A stretch of 22,225 nt of DNA. Source: Caulobacter sp. CCH9-E1. GTDB lineage: Bacteria; Pseudomonadota; Alphaproteobacteria; Caulobacterales; Caulobacteraceae. The stretch is from contig NZ_LSJA01000089.1 in NCBI RefSeq assembly GCF_001556515.1, forward strand, positions 1 to 22,225. The letters are read 5' to 3'. Made by a program: the position numbers and the translations under genes. The notes below the pieces were generated by a model, which worked only from the letters and a program-made list of their open reading frames with translations, was not told the DNA's origin and ran no database searches. Below are positions 13,833 through 21,604 of the stretch, one piece after another (positions within the stretch are counted from its first letter, which is position 1; each line of letters starts with the position of its first letter).

Positions 13833-14781
13833 GATGAGCGGGTTCGTGAGAGTCTGTAGGGACGGTTTTGTCCCCGCTCTCATGTCCCGGGGGGGCATGT
13901 CCAGCCGCTTCTGACGTCGCGGACGCATCCTGCGCCCCACGCAGGGCGACATCGGGCTTCTCGCCATGGCCCTCGGCGGCCTTCTCGTGGCCGGCCTCTG
14001 GGTGGATGGAGGCCTTCACGCCGCCCTCTTCATTGGCGAAGCCAATCTGCAAGTCCTTGGCCGTACGAGGCGGGTCCAGGAAGGTGATCGAGAAGTGCCG
14101 CACCTCGCCCGGCGGGATCTTGGCGCCGTGCGCGGCGGCCAGTTGGCCTGACACGCGCTTGCCCTCGCCATTGAGCAGCTCGGCGCGCAGCGCCGGGGCG
14201 ACCACCGCGTGCTCCGTGATGTTGCGGATCGCGCCCGTCACCGTCACCGCCGCGTGGCCGTCCTTCATCAGGGGTTGGGCCTTGATGCTGCCTCGGTCGA
14301 TGACCAGGCCCACCGTGTTCACCGGCAGCCCCACGGCGGCATAGGCGCCGGCTGTGCCTGGCAGGATCCTGACGATGTCGATCCGGAAGATCAGGGCGCC
14401 GATCACCAGGGCGGCCATCACGGCCGCCATGCCGGCCCAGACGATCCCGGTGACGGTGGCCTCGCGCAGCCGCCGCTCGGCGTCGGCGCGGGCGCGGAAG
14501 ACCTTGGGAAGCTCTTCTCCGGGCAGAGCGCTGACAGGCGGCTCTTCCTCCGGTTCGTTGGCGGGCTGGTCGCCAGCCGCCGACGCCGCGGCGGCGTCGG
14601 AGTCGCTTCGACTGGCGAGGCTAGGGTTCTCCGCGTCCTCGAAAAGATCGGGCGCCGCCTCTTCGTTGCGCGCCGTCCAGCGGTGACCGCAGGCCGCGCA
14701 ACGCACGACCCGGCCTTCCGGACCGACCTTGGAGTCGTCCACGAAATAGCGGCTGGCGCACTCCGGACAGGTCAGTATCAT
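13825..14781 (-). CDS. Zinc-ribbon membrane protein (MJ0042/DUF3426 type)
   Basis: A 318-aa protein. It opens with a MJ0042-type zinc ribbon (CPEC at C5/C8, CAAC at C28/C31), followed by an acidic, Ala/Pro-rich linker, one membrane helix at about 109-132 (TGIVWAGMAAVMAALVIGALIF), a DUF3426-like domain (about 145-245, NITEHAVVAPALRAELLNGEGK, IPPGEVRHFSITFLDPP) and a His/Glu-rich C-terminal tail. Many alphaproteobacterial genes of this type lie near ftsE/ftsX; this one is divergent from ftsE. Function is unknown. The start ATG 14781 is chosen since it opens directly on the CPEC ribbon; a GTG at 14805 is in frame. The His-rich tail may bind metal, as an inference. Confidence 0.83.
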   Translation of the reverse strand: MILTCPECASRYFVDDSKVGPEGRVVRCAACGHRWTARNEEAAPDLFEDAENPSLASRSDSDAAAASAAGDQPANEPEEEPPVSALPGEELPKVFRARADAERRLREATVTGIVWAGMAAVMAALVIGALIFRIDIVRILPGTAGAYAAVGLPVNTVGLVIDRGSIKAQPLMKDGHAAVTVTGAIRNITEHAVVAPALRAELLNGEGKRVSGQLAAAHGAKIPPGEVRHFSITFLDPPRTAKDLQIGFANEEGGVKASIHPEAGHEKAAEGHGEKPDVALRGAQDASATSEAAGHAPPGHESGDKTVPTDSHEPAHHE

Positions 14782-14864
14782 GGCCGCGAATCGAACGATC
14801 CCCACACACAGCTTAGGGGGTCGCCGATTTTAACCCTGATGTCCAGAAAGCCCAGTGACGCGCC
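14782..14864. promoter_or_regulatory. Divergent gap between the zinc-ribbon gene and ftsE
   Basis: An 83-nt gap that should hold promoters for both directions. It contains one GAATC (GANTC, CcrM methylation type) at 14788-14792 and TTTTAACCCTG around 14828-14838. No clear -35/-10 pair was found. Confidence 0.3.
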
Positions 14865-15572
14865 TTGCGGATCGACACAGAACAGGGCGATGACGCCCTA
14901 CCGGTGGTCCGCTTCGAAGGCGTCTCCATGCGCTACGGTCGGGCGCCGGAAACCCTCAAGGATATCAGCTTCTCCCTCCGGCAGGGCTCGTTCCATTTCC
15001 TGACCGGAGCGTCCGGCGCGGGCAAGAGTTCGCTGCTGAAACTGATCTATCTGGCCCACCGTGCGTCACGAGGACGCGTGGAGCTTTTCGGCCGCGATAT
15101 CAGCCTGCTGCACGCCCACGACCTGCCGTTCGTGCGTCGCCGGATCGGCGTCGTCTTCCAGGAATTCCGGCTGCTGGAGCACCTGTCGGTGTTCGACAAC
15201 GCCGCCCTGCCGCTGCGCATCCTCAAGCGCAAGCCCGCCACCTATCGCGAGGACGTCGCCGAGCTCCTGAACTGGGTAGGCCTGGGCGAGCGGATGCACG
15301 CTCTGCCCGCGACTCTCTCGGGCGGCGAGAAGCAACGCCTGGCCATAGCCCGCGCGGTCGTCGACCGACCCGACATCCTGCTGGCCGACGAGCCGACCGG
15401 CAATGTCGACCCGGCCATGTCGCTGCGCCTGCTGCGCCTGTTCGTCGAGCTGAACCGCCTGGGCACGACGGTGCTGATCGCCACTCACGACGAGGACATG
15501 GTCGCCCGCGCCGGCAGGCCCGCCCTGCGCCTGCACGACGGTCGCCTTCTGGGCGCCGAGGTGACGCCGTGA
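14865..15572 (+). CDS. ftsE: Cell division ATP-binding protein FtsE
   Basis: ABC-type ATPase that works with FtsX at the septum to regulate peptidoglycan hydrolysis. The 235-aa protein shows Walker A GASGAGKSS (48-56), Q-loop Gln99, signature LSGGEKQ (151-157), Walker B ILLADEPTGN (171-180, catalytic Glu176) and His208 in ATHDED. The N-terminal domain RFEGVSMRYG is typical of FtsE. The start is TTG 14865, chosen because no ATG or GTG in frame yields the N-terminal strand; the start is uncertain, and GTG 14899 would cut into it. It overlaps ftsX by 4 nt. Confidence 0.93.
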   Translation: MRIDTEQGDDALPVVRFEGVSMRYGRAPETLKDISFSLRQGSFHFLTGASGAGKSSLLKLIYLAHRASRGRVELFGRDISLLHAHDLPFVRRRIGVVFQEFRLLEHLSVFDNAALPLRILKRKPATYREDVAELLNWVGLGERMHALPATLSGGEKQRLAIARAVVDRPDILLADEPTGNVDPAMSLRLLRLFVELNRLGTTVLIATHDEDMVARAGRPALRLHDGRLLGAEVTP

Positions 15573-16462
15573 CCGCCCTGTTCGACGTTTCGCGCTGGCG
15601 GTCTGGGCCGTTGCTGCCGCCGCGCGACGCGCGGGACGGGGCGCTGGTGTTCGTCGTCGCGGTGCTGTGCTTCCTGGCTTGCCTCACGGCGTTCGCCGCG
15701 CTCGCCGCCAATCGCGCCGCGCACGGCTGGACGGCGCAACTGACCGGCTCGGCCACCGTCGTCGTCCGGGCTCGGGCCGGCGAGACGCCCGACAGCGCCG
15801 CCGCCCGCGCCGCCGAGACGCTGGCTGGCGTCCGCGGCGTGGTCGAGGCCCAAGCCCTGACCCGCGAGAAGGCCGAGGCTCTGCTGGAGCCCTGGATCGG
15901 CAAGGACGCGCTGGTCGAGGACCTGCCCACCCCACGCCTCGTCACCCTGGACCTGGACCCGAAAGCCCCGCCGACAGCCGAGACCCTGGACAAGGCTTTG
16001 CGCTCGGCCGGGGTCGACGCCACGGTGGACGATCATAGCCGCTGGATCGCCGACATCGAGCGCGCCGCCGACATGGCTCGCCTCGCCGCTTTGGGCGTTT
16101 TTACGCTGATCGCGGCGGCTGCGGCCGCGGTGATCGCCTTCGCCACGCGCGCGGGCCTCGCCGCGCGCCACGAGGTGATCGAGGTGCTGCATTTCTCGGG
16201 CGCCGAGCGCGGCTTCATCGCCGGACTGTTCCAGGGGCGCTTCGCCATGATGGGCGCGCTCGCCGGCTTCCTGGGCGGGGCCAGCGCGGCGGGCGTCGGC
16301 GCCCTGCTGCGCTATTTCGGCGGCGGCGCGGGCCTCGCGCCCGTCTGGCCGCTGGCCTGGATGGACCTGTTGGCCGCCGCGCCCGCGCCTTTCATTGCGG
16401 CCCTGATCGCCGGGATTTCGGCCCGCCTGGCTGCATCGCGGATCGTGGGGGAGATGGCGTGA
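15569..16462 (+). CDS. ftsX: Cell division protein FtsX
   Basis: Inner-membrane permease-like partner of FtsE; in other bacteria it relays ATPase cycles across the membrane to activators of cell-wall hydrolases. The 297-aa protein shows TM1 (about 25-47), an extracytoplasmic loop to about 168, then three helices (about 170-192, 220-245, 265-290 by hydrophobicity) with conserved RHEVIEVLHFSGAERGFI, the usual cytoplasmic loop. GTG at 15569 overlaps the ftsE stop as GTGA. The stop in turn overlaps the next gene, so the four genes are likely one operon. Confidence 0.9.
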   Translation: MTALFDVSRWRSGPLLPPRDARDGALVFVVAVLCFLACLTAFAALAANRAAHGWTAQLTGSATVVVRARAGETPDSAAARAAETLAGVRGVVEAQALTREKAEALLEPWIGKDALVEDLPTPRLVTLDLDPKAPPTAETLDKALRSAGVDATVDDHSRWIADIERAADMARLAALGVFTLIAAAAAAVIAFATRAGLAARHEVIEVLHFSGAERGFIAGLFQGRFAMMGALAGFLGGASAAGVGALLRYFGGGAGLAPVWPLAWMDLLAAAPAPFIAALIAGISARLAASRIVGEMA

Positions 16463-17076
16463 AGTCGCTGGCCGCCCTCCTGATCGCCCTGATGATCTGG
16501 GGCCTGGGCCTTGTGGCCTTCACGGGTCGCGTGGACCTCTCGACCCCCGCCCCCGAGCCGCCCGAGGCCGACGGCGTCGTCGCCCTGACCGGCGCTTCCA
16601 ATCTGCGACTGGAGGCGGCGACGCGACTGCTCGAGGAAGGCAAGGGCAAGCGCCTGCTGATCTCGGGCGTCAACCGCGAGGCCACCCGCGCCGACCTGCA
16701 AAGCGTCACCAAGGCCGTCAAGCCGATCTACGATTGCTGCGTGGACCTGGGGTTCACCGCCGCCAATACGATCGGCAACGCCCTCGAGACCGCCGAGTGG
16801 GCGCGGTCGAAGGGTTATGACAGCCTGATCGTGGTCACCGCCGACTATCACATGCCCCGATCGATGTTGGAGCTGAGCGCCGCCATGCCCGGCGTGAAGC
16901 TCTATCCCTATCCGGTGAGGACCGACCTCAACGCCCATCGCTGGTGGAAAACCACCAGCAGCGCGCGACGCATGATCGTCGAATATTGTAAGTACCTGGC
17001 CATCCTGGGACGTGAAGCGTTCCTGGGCCTTGGCCCCAAGACCAAAGACGCCCCTGAGGCGAAGGACTCTCCTTGA
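16459..17076 (+). CDS. YdcF/ElyC-like DUF218 membrane protein
   Basis: A 205-aa protein with an N-terminal membrane anchor (about 1-21) and a DUF218 fold: DGVVALTGASNLRLEAATRLLEEGKGKRLLISG, then GFTAANTIGNALETAEWARSKGYDSLIVVTADYHMPRSMLEL. The DYHMPRS motif is the family's conserved His/Arg segment. Relatives (SanA, ElyC, YdcF) affect envelope integrity; the biochemical role is not settled. GTG at 16459 overlaps the ftsX stop, and the stop overlaps the plsC start. The C-terminal Lys/Pro tail is low complexity. Context suggests a role in envelope growth. Confidence 0.82.
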   Translation: MKSLAALLIALMIWGLGLVAFTGRVDLSTPAPEPPEADGVVALTGASNLRLEAATRLLEEGKGKRLLISGVNREATRADLQSVTKAVKPIYDCCVDLGFTAANTIGNALETAEWARSKGYDSLIVVTADYHMPRSMLELSAAMPGVKLYPYPVRTDLNAHRWWKTTSSARRMIVEYCKYLAILGREAFLGLGPKTKDAPEAKDSP

Positions 17077-17783
17077 TCTATCTGCGTTCGTTCCTGTTCC
17101 AGCTCGTTTTCTGGCTGTGGTCCGCGACGATGGCGATCCTGATGCTCGCCACAATCCCGCTGCCGCGCGCGGTGAACCGCGCCTGCCTGACCTTCTGGTC
17201 GAAGGGCGTGATCCTGACCCTGCGCTGGCTGGCGGGGGTTCGCATCGAAATCCGCGGCCGCGAGAATGTCCCGACCGGCGCGGCCCTGGTGGCCGCCAAG
17301 CACCAGTCGATGTTCGACGTCTTCAGCCAGTTCGCCATCCTGTCGGACGCCTGCTTCGTGATGAAGAAGGAGCTGTTGATGGTGCCGCTGTTCGGCTGGC
17401 ACGGCCTGAAGGCGGACATGATCGTCGTCGACCGCGACGGCCACTCGGCGGCGCTGAAGAAGCTTGTCCGCGACGCCAAGGAACGCCTGACAGGCGCCCG
17501 CCAGATCGTGATCTTCCCGGAAGGCACGCGGGGCGATGTCGGCCAGCCCGGCGACTACAAGCCCGGCATCGCCGCGCTTTATCGCGAGCTCGACATGCCG
17601 GTGACGCCCCTGGCGCTCAACTGCGGTAGCCACTGGGATAAGAGCCTGCTGCTCAAGCCGGGGACCATCGTCTTCCAGTATCTCGAGCCGATCCCTGCAG
17701 GCCTGAAACGCGCCGAGTTCATGCGCGAGCTGCAGACCCGCATCGACGGCGCGACCCAGGCGCTGGAAGCCGAGGGCCTCTAG
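17073..17783 (+). CDS. plsC: 1-acyl-sn-glycerol-3-phosphate acyltransferase
   Basis: Acylates lysophosphatidic acid at position 2 to make phosphatidic acid, the precursor of membrane phospholipids. The 236-aa protein has an N-terminal membrane helix (about 8-28), the HX4D acyltransferase motif H77-Q-S-M-F-D82 in AAKHQSMFD, and FPEGTR (148-153), the second signature. TTG at 17073 overlaps the preceding gene's TGA (TTGA), so it is translationally coupled to ftsEX and the DUF218 gene. The stop shares CTAG with the convergent ChaC gene. Confidence 0.92.
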   Translation: MIYLRSFLFQLVFWLWSATMAILMLATIPLPRAVNRACLTFWSKGVILTLRWLAGVRIEIRGRENVPTGAALVAAKHQSMFDVFSQFAILSDACFVMKKELLMVPLFGWHGLKADMIVVDRDGHSAALKKLVRDAKERLTGARQIVIFPEGTRGDVGQPGDYKPGIAALYRELDMPVTPLALNCGSHWDKSLLLKPGTIVFQYLEPIPAGLKRAEFMRELQTRIDGATQALEAEGL

Positions 17784-17787
17784 GCCC
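17774..17787. terminator. Hairpin with overlapping convergent stop codons in its loop
   Basis: GGGCC/GGCCC with loop TCTA, 5 bp, at the tail-to-tail junction of plsC and the ChaC gene. The palindrome CTAG supplies the TAG stop to both strands. It may act as a compact bidirectional end. Confidence 0.35.
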
Positions 17788-18331
17788 CGGTCTCGATCGC
17801 CTCGACCATCTTCAGCAGTCGCTCCATGGCGTGGTCACGGACGCCGTCTTCGCGCAGGTGCATGACCAGATCGCGGAGATAGTCGATGTTTGGGCCGGAT
17901 AACCCGGTCGCGCCCGCGATCAGCTGGGCCTGCTGATCCAGGGTAAGCGCGCCGGCCCACTGGCTGTGCTTCATATCCGACAGGAAGACCAGCGCCGGCG
18001 CCTTGCCGTTTCGGTCGATCTTCACCTCGCGCCAAGTCTCGAAATAGGTCTCGGTCGGCTGCTCGCGCTCGCGCAGATAGGCGTAGACCTCCTCCCATTG
18101 CGAGGCCGCCACGCGATAGGCCATGCCCCGCACCGCGCCGCCCGGCGCCAGGCCCAACACTAGGCCCGGCCGCTCGTAGGTGCCGCGATGGTGGACCGAA
18201 TAGATGCAAAAGGCGCGTCGCCGCCCGTGGAGCAAGGCCGTTCTTCGGTCTATGAACGGGAACCCGGGCCGCCACATCAGCGATCCGTATCCGAACACCC
18301 AGCGATCTTCGCCGCCGCCTGCCAAACCCAT
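17780..18331 (-). CDS. ChaC-type gamma-glutamylcyclotransferase
   Basis: Enzyme family that cleaves gamma-glutamyl amines such as glutathione to 5-oxoproline and the free amino compound. The protein is about 183 aa. The N-terminal WVFGYGSLMWRPGF contains the family YGSLxW substrate loop, and the catalytic Glu lies in AYLREREQPTETY. The C-terminus IDYLRDLVMHLRE fits ChaC. Three consecutive ATGs begin the frame (18337, 18334, 18331); the third has GGGA about 6 nt upstream and is used here, but the difference is only two residues. It is divergent from the DUF2125 gene with a 27-nt gap and convergent with plsC. Confidence 0.87.
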   Translation of the reverse strand: MGLAGGGEDRWVFGYGSLMWRPGFPFIDRRTALLHGRRRAFCIYSVHHRGTYERPGLVLGLAPGGAVRGMAYRVAASQWEEVYAYLREREQPTETYFETWREVKIDRNGKAPALVFLSDMKHSQWAGALTLDQQAQLIAGATGLSGPNIDYLRDLVMHLREDGVRDHAMERLLKMVEAIETGA

Positions 18332-18358
18332 CATCATTCCCGACTGGACGCGCCTTTC

Positions 18359-19369
18359 ATGACCCATAGCGACGCCGCCCCGTCCCGCAAAGCCCGCCGG
18401 AGCCGGCTCTTCGCACCTTTCATCCTCGCCGCCCTCGTCGCGGGCGGTTGGAGCTATGGCTGGTTCTGGCTGCGCGGCCAGGCCGAGCAGAAGATGGACG
18501 CCCAGGCGGCGGACCTGAAGTCGCGGGGCTATGACCTGTCGTGGAGCAGTCGCAACTTCCACGGCTTTCCGTTCCGCATGAACGTCGACCTGAACGAGGC
18601 CCGGATCGCCGAGCCGACCGGCTGGGCCGTCCGCGCGCCGGTCCTGAAGGGCGAGGCGGCGATCTTCGATGTCACCCACTGGGTTTTGGTCGCGCCGCAG
18701 GGCGTGGTGCTGACCCGTCCGGAAGCCGGCGACGTGTCGATCACCGGCCAGGCCCTGCGGGCCAGTATCTCGCACATCAAGGAATATCCGCCGCGCATCT
18801 CGGTCGAGGGCGCGGGCCTGACCTTTACGCCGGCGAAGGGCGCCAAGCCGTTCCAGCTGGTCTCGGCCGACGGCATGCAACTGCACCTGCGCGCGGGTCC
18901 GGACGACCAGGGCGCGATCTTCTTCAAGGCCGACGGAGCCAAGACCGCGTTCACCGGCCTGCTGGGCCGCATCGCCCAGGACAAGACCGCCTCGATGACG
19001 CTGGAGACCAAGCTCTCGCACGTCTCGGCCCTGCGCGGCCGCAATTGGGAAGCCGCCGTGAAGGGCTGGAGCGCCGCCGGCGGCCAGATCACCTTCGAGC
19101 AGAGCCAGATCCTGGCCGGCGACGCGGAAGGCAAGGCAAAGTCAGGCGTGCTGTCGGTCGACTCGGAAGGCCGCCTGACCGGCGACCTCGAAGTCGCCAT
19201 CAAGGAGCGCGCCGACCTCTCCAAGCCGATCCGCACGCCGGAGCAGGCCCTGGCCGCCGCCGCCCAGGCGATGGGGCGCGAGCCGGTCATCGAGGCCAGC
19301 CTGCATTTCCGCGACGGCCGCAGCTTCCTGGGCGTCCTCGACACCGGCCCCGCGCCGACCGTCTACTGA
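18359..19369 (+). CDS. DUF2125 domain protein, membrane-anchored
   Basis: A 336-aa protein with an N-terminal membrane anchor (about 16-38, LFAPFILAALVAGGWSYGWFWL) and a long hydrophilic part, almost certainly outside the cytoplasm. The region GYDLSWSSRNFHGFPFRMNVDLNEARIA matches the DUF2125 family of alphaproteobacteria, a group of periplasmic or envelope proteins of unknown function rich in beta strands. The ATG at 18359 gives a basic N-terminus just before the anchor. No operon partner is evident; the next gene follows after 103 nt. Confidence 0.82.
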   Translation: MTHSDAAPSRKARRSRLFAPFILAALVAGGWSYGWFWLRGQAEQKMDAQAADLKSRGYDLSWSSRNFHGFPFRMNVDLNEARIAEPTGWAVRAPVLKGEAAIFDVTHWVLVAPQGVVLTRPEAGDVSITGQALRASISHIKEYPPRISVEGAGLTFTPAKGAKPFQLVSADGMQLHLRAGPDDQGAIFFKADGAKTAFTGLLGRIAQDKTASMTLETKLSHVSALRGRNWEAAVKGWSAAGGQITFEQSQILAGDAEGKAKSGVLSVDSEGRLTGDLEVAIKERADLSKPIRTPEQALAAAAQAMGREPVIEASLHFRDGRSFLGVLDTGPAPTVY

Positions 19370-19472
19370 CCGAGCAACGATCACCCAAAGCGCAATTTTC
19401 TTCCCATGAAGGCTGGCTATTGCGTGTTTGGCGGCAAAGACTATGGTCCCGCCTCCAATTTCGGGGAAGAAC
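19370..19472 (+). promoter_or_regulatory. Gap upstream of the chorismate mutase gene
   Basis: A 103-nt gap likely to carry the promoter of the aromatic gene cluster. TTGCGTG (19420-19426) and ACTATGG (19440-19446) stand 13 nt apart and loosely fit the housekeeping pattern. No operator or leader peptide was recognised. Confidence 0.25.
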
Positions 19473-20273
19473 ATGGGCAGCGACGCGACGGACGCCACAC
19501 CGTCTCTCGAAGAGGTCCGATGGCGGCTAGACGCCATCGACGGTGAACTGCTGAAGCTGCTCGACGAGCGCGCCAGCCTGGCCGGCGCGGTCGCCGCCGC
19601 CAAGCGCGCCTCGGGCGACACCGGCTTTGGCCTGCGCCCCGGTCGCGAGGCTCAGATCGTCCGCAAGCTGCTCGACGCGCCGCGCAGGGGCGCCTCCAAC
19701 GCCCTGGTCATCCGCATCTGGCGCGAGATCATGGCCGACAATCTGGCCCGCCAGGGTCCCTACCAACTGGGCGTGTTCGGCGGCCGCGAGCCTGCCCGCA
19801 CCGTCGAGCTGACTCGCCTGCGTTTCGGAACCGCCCCGCGCCTGTCGTTGGTTCCCACCGCCCAGGACGCCCTCGCCGTCGCCCGCGCGCCGTGGGGTGT
19901 CGCGGTCCTGCCGCTGTCCAGCGACACGCCTTGGTGGGGCCGGCTCCTGGCAGAGCCCAAGCTGAAGGTGTTCGCCGCCCTGCCCTGCCTGGCGGCCTGG
20001 GGCCCGCAAGCGGCGCTCGCCGTCGCCGAGGTTGAGGTCGAGCCGACCGGCGGCGACCAGACCTTCTGGGTCACCGACTCGCCCAAAAGCGCCGCCGTCA
20101 TCGTGGACGCCCTGGGACAGGACGGCGTCGCCGCCGAACTAGTCGCCGAGGCTGGCGGACTGAAGCTGTTCTCGCTGTCCGGCTTCTTCCAGGCGGAGGA
20201 CGAACGTCTGGCGCGCGCCCCTGGCCAACTGACCGGCGTCATCGGGGCTGCGCCCGAGCAGTTCGACGTGTAA
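19473..20273 (+). CDS. Chorismate mutase with degenerate prephenate dehydratase-like C-terminus
   Basis: A 266-aa protein. The N-terminal AroQ-type chorismate mutase domain (about 12-92) converts chorismate to prephenate: R18, R33, K44, R58 and E59 line up with the E. coli active-site Arg, Arg, Lys, Arg and Glu (ALREK, AERR, GKAK, DRERD). The C-terminal part (about 97-266) has the length and layout of a prephenate dehydratase plus regulatory segment (QLGVFGG, a PTAQDAL stretch, GVAVLPLSS, then DQTFWVTD), but the TRF-type catalytic motif is replaced. It may be a regulatory or inactive remnant. ATG 19473 has GGGGAAG 3-9 nt upstream. hisC and tyrA follow. Confidence 0.78.
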   Translation: MGSDATDATPSLEEVRWRLDAIDGELLKLLDERASLAGAVAAAKRASGDTGFGLRPGREAQIVRKLLDAPRRGASNALVIRIWREIMADNLARQGPYQLGVFGGREPARTVELTRLRFGTAPRLSLVPTAQDALAVARAPWGVAVLPLSSDTPWWGRLLAEPKLKVFAALPCLAAWGPQAALAVAEVEVEPTGGDQTFWVTDSPKSAAVIVDALGQDGVAAELVAEAGGLKLFSLSGFFQAEDERLARAPGQLTGVIGAAPEQFDV

Positions 20274-20319
20274 GAAGCGGCCGCCGTACACCTGAACCGT
20301 ACGTAGCCTGAGTAGTCCG

Positions 20320-21438
20320 ATGACCGTGTCCGCCGATCGCTTCACCGCGCCTCGCCCCGTCCCCAAGGCCGGTATCCTCGACATCCACGCCTATGTCGGC
20401 GGCAAGTCGAAGGTCGAGGGCATCGCCCATCCGGTGAAGCTGTCGAGCAACGAAAACATCCTGGGCAGCAGCGATAAGGCCAAGGCGGCCTATCGCGACG
20501 CGGTCGATCGCCTGCACATCTATCCCGACGGCAAGGCGGGCATCCTGCGCGAGGCGGTCGCCAAGCGCTACAAGCTCGAACCCGAGCGCCTGACCTTCGG
20601 CGACGGCAGCGACGAGATTTTCGCCCTGCTGTGCCAAGTCTATCTTGAGCCCGGCGACAACATCGTCCAGGGCGAACACGGCTTCGCCGCTTACGCGATC
20701 GGGGCTCGCGCCTGCCAGGCCGAGGTCCGGATGGCCAAGGAAGTGAACCACCGCATCGATATCGACGAGGTGGTCAAGTGCGTCGACGAGCGCACGCGCC
20801 TCGTCTTCATCGCCAATCCGGCCAACCCGACCGGCACCTGGCTGACCGGCGAGGAGATCCGCGCCCTCCATGCGGCCCTGCCGCCCTCGGTGGTGCTGGT
20901 TCTGGACGGCGCCTATGCCGAGTTCTGTAGCGATCCGCGCTTCGAGGACGGTCTCGATCTGGCGCGAACCGCCGAGAACGTGATCGTCACCCGCACCTTC
21001 TCCAAGCTGCACGGTCTGGCCGCTCTGCGCGTCGGCTGGGGCTATGCGCCCAGCCACATCATCGAGCCGATCGAGCGCATCCGCCCGCCGTTCAACACCT
21101 CGATCCCCGCCCAGGAGGCGGCGGTCGCGGCCCTGTTGGACGACGACTTCCAGGCCCGTTCGCTGGCCCTGGTCGAGCAATGGCGGCCGTGGCTGGCCCA
21201 GCAGCTGGGCGGCCTGGGCCTCGAGGTCACGCCGTCGGCGGCCAACTTCGTGCTGGCGACCTTCCCGACCACGCCGGGCAAGACGGCCCTGGAGGCCGAG
21301 GCCTTCCTGGCGTCGAAAGGCTATCTGGTCCGCGCGGTCGCCAACTACGGCCTGCCGAACGCAATCCGGATCACCATCGGCCTGGAAGAGCAGAACCGCG
21401 CCGTGGTCGAACACCTGACCCAGTTCATGGGCCGCTAG
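20320..21438 (+). CDS. hisC: HisC-type aminotransferase (histidinol-phosphate or aromatic)
   Basis: A 372-aa fold I PLP enzyme. The PLP lysine is K229 in RTFSKLHGLAALRVGW, with SSNENILG near the start, LTFGDGSDEIFALL, NPANPTGTWL and the conserved C-terminal AIRITIGLEEQNR. HisC enzymes transaminate histidinol phosphate, and many also transaminate phenylpyruvate or hydroxyphenylpyruvate. Location between chorismate mutase and tyrA suggests the aromatic role here; this is inferred. The ATG at 20320 has only a weak upstream site. An interspersed repeat lies between it and tyrA. Confidence 0.9.
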   Translation: MTVSADRFTAPRPVPKAGILDIHAYVGGKSKVEGIAHPVKLSSNENILGSSDKAKAAYRDAVDRLHIYPDGKAGILREAVAKRYKLEPERLTFGDGSDEIFALLCQVYLEPGDNIVQGEHGFAAYAIGARACQAEVRMAKEVNHRIDIDEVVKCVDERTRLVFIANPANPTGTWLTGEEIRALHAALPPSVVLVLDGAYAEFCSDPRFEDGLDLARTAENVIVTRTFSKLHGLAALRVGWGYAPSHIIEPIERIRPPFNTSIPAQEAAVAALLDDDFQARSLALVEQWRPWLAQQLGGLGLEVTPSAANFVLATFPTTPGKTALEAEAFLASKGYLVRAVANYGLPNAIRITIGLEEQNRAVVEHLTQFMGR

Positions 21439-21454
21439 ATGTCTGGCTTTTCTT

Positions 21455-21585
21455 CCGACTTCCCCGGCGAACGCCGGGGCCCAGATCGAACCCAGAGCCG
21501 CCTTTCGTTTGAACTGGGACGAGAGGCGCATCATCCCAAACCGCTCAGGCTGAATCTGGGCCCCGGCATTCGCCGGGGAAGTCGG
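21455..21585. repeat. Composite inverted repeat (REP/MITE-like) between hisC and tyrA
   Basis: Two 32-bp arms (21455-21486 and 21554-21585) are reverse complements with one mismatch. Each arm carries its own palindrome, CCCCGGCG/CGCCGGGG with a short loop. An inner stem CGCCTTTCG/CGAGAGGCG (21499-21507, 21520-21528) has one G.T wobble. GC-palindromic elements with a GGGGCCCAG edge are very common in intergenic DNA of Caulobacter-like genomes, so this looks like a copy of an interspersed family. It could form a large hairpin in the hisC-tyrA transcript. Confidence 0.75.
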
Positions 21586-21604
21586 TTTGAAGTGAGCCCT
21601 ATCC

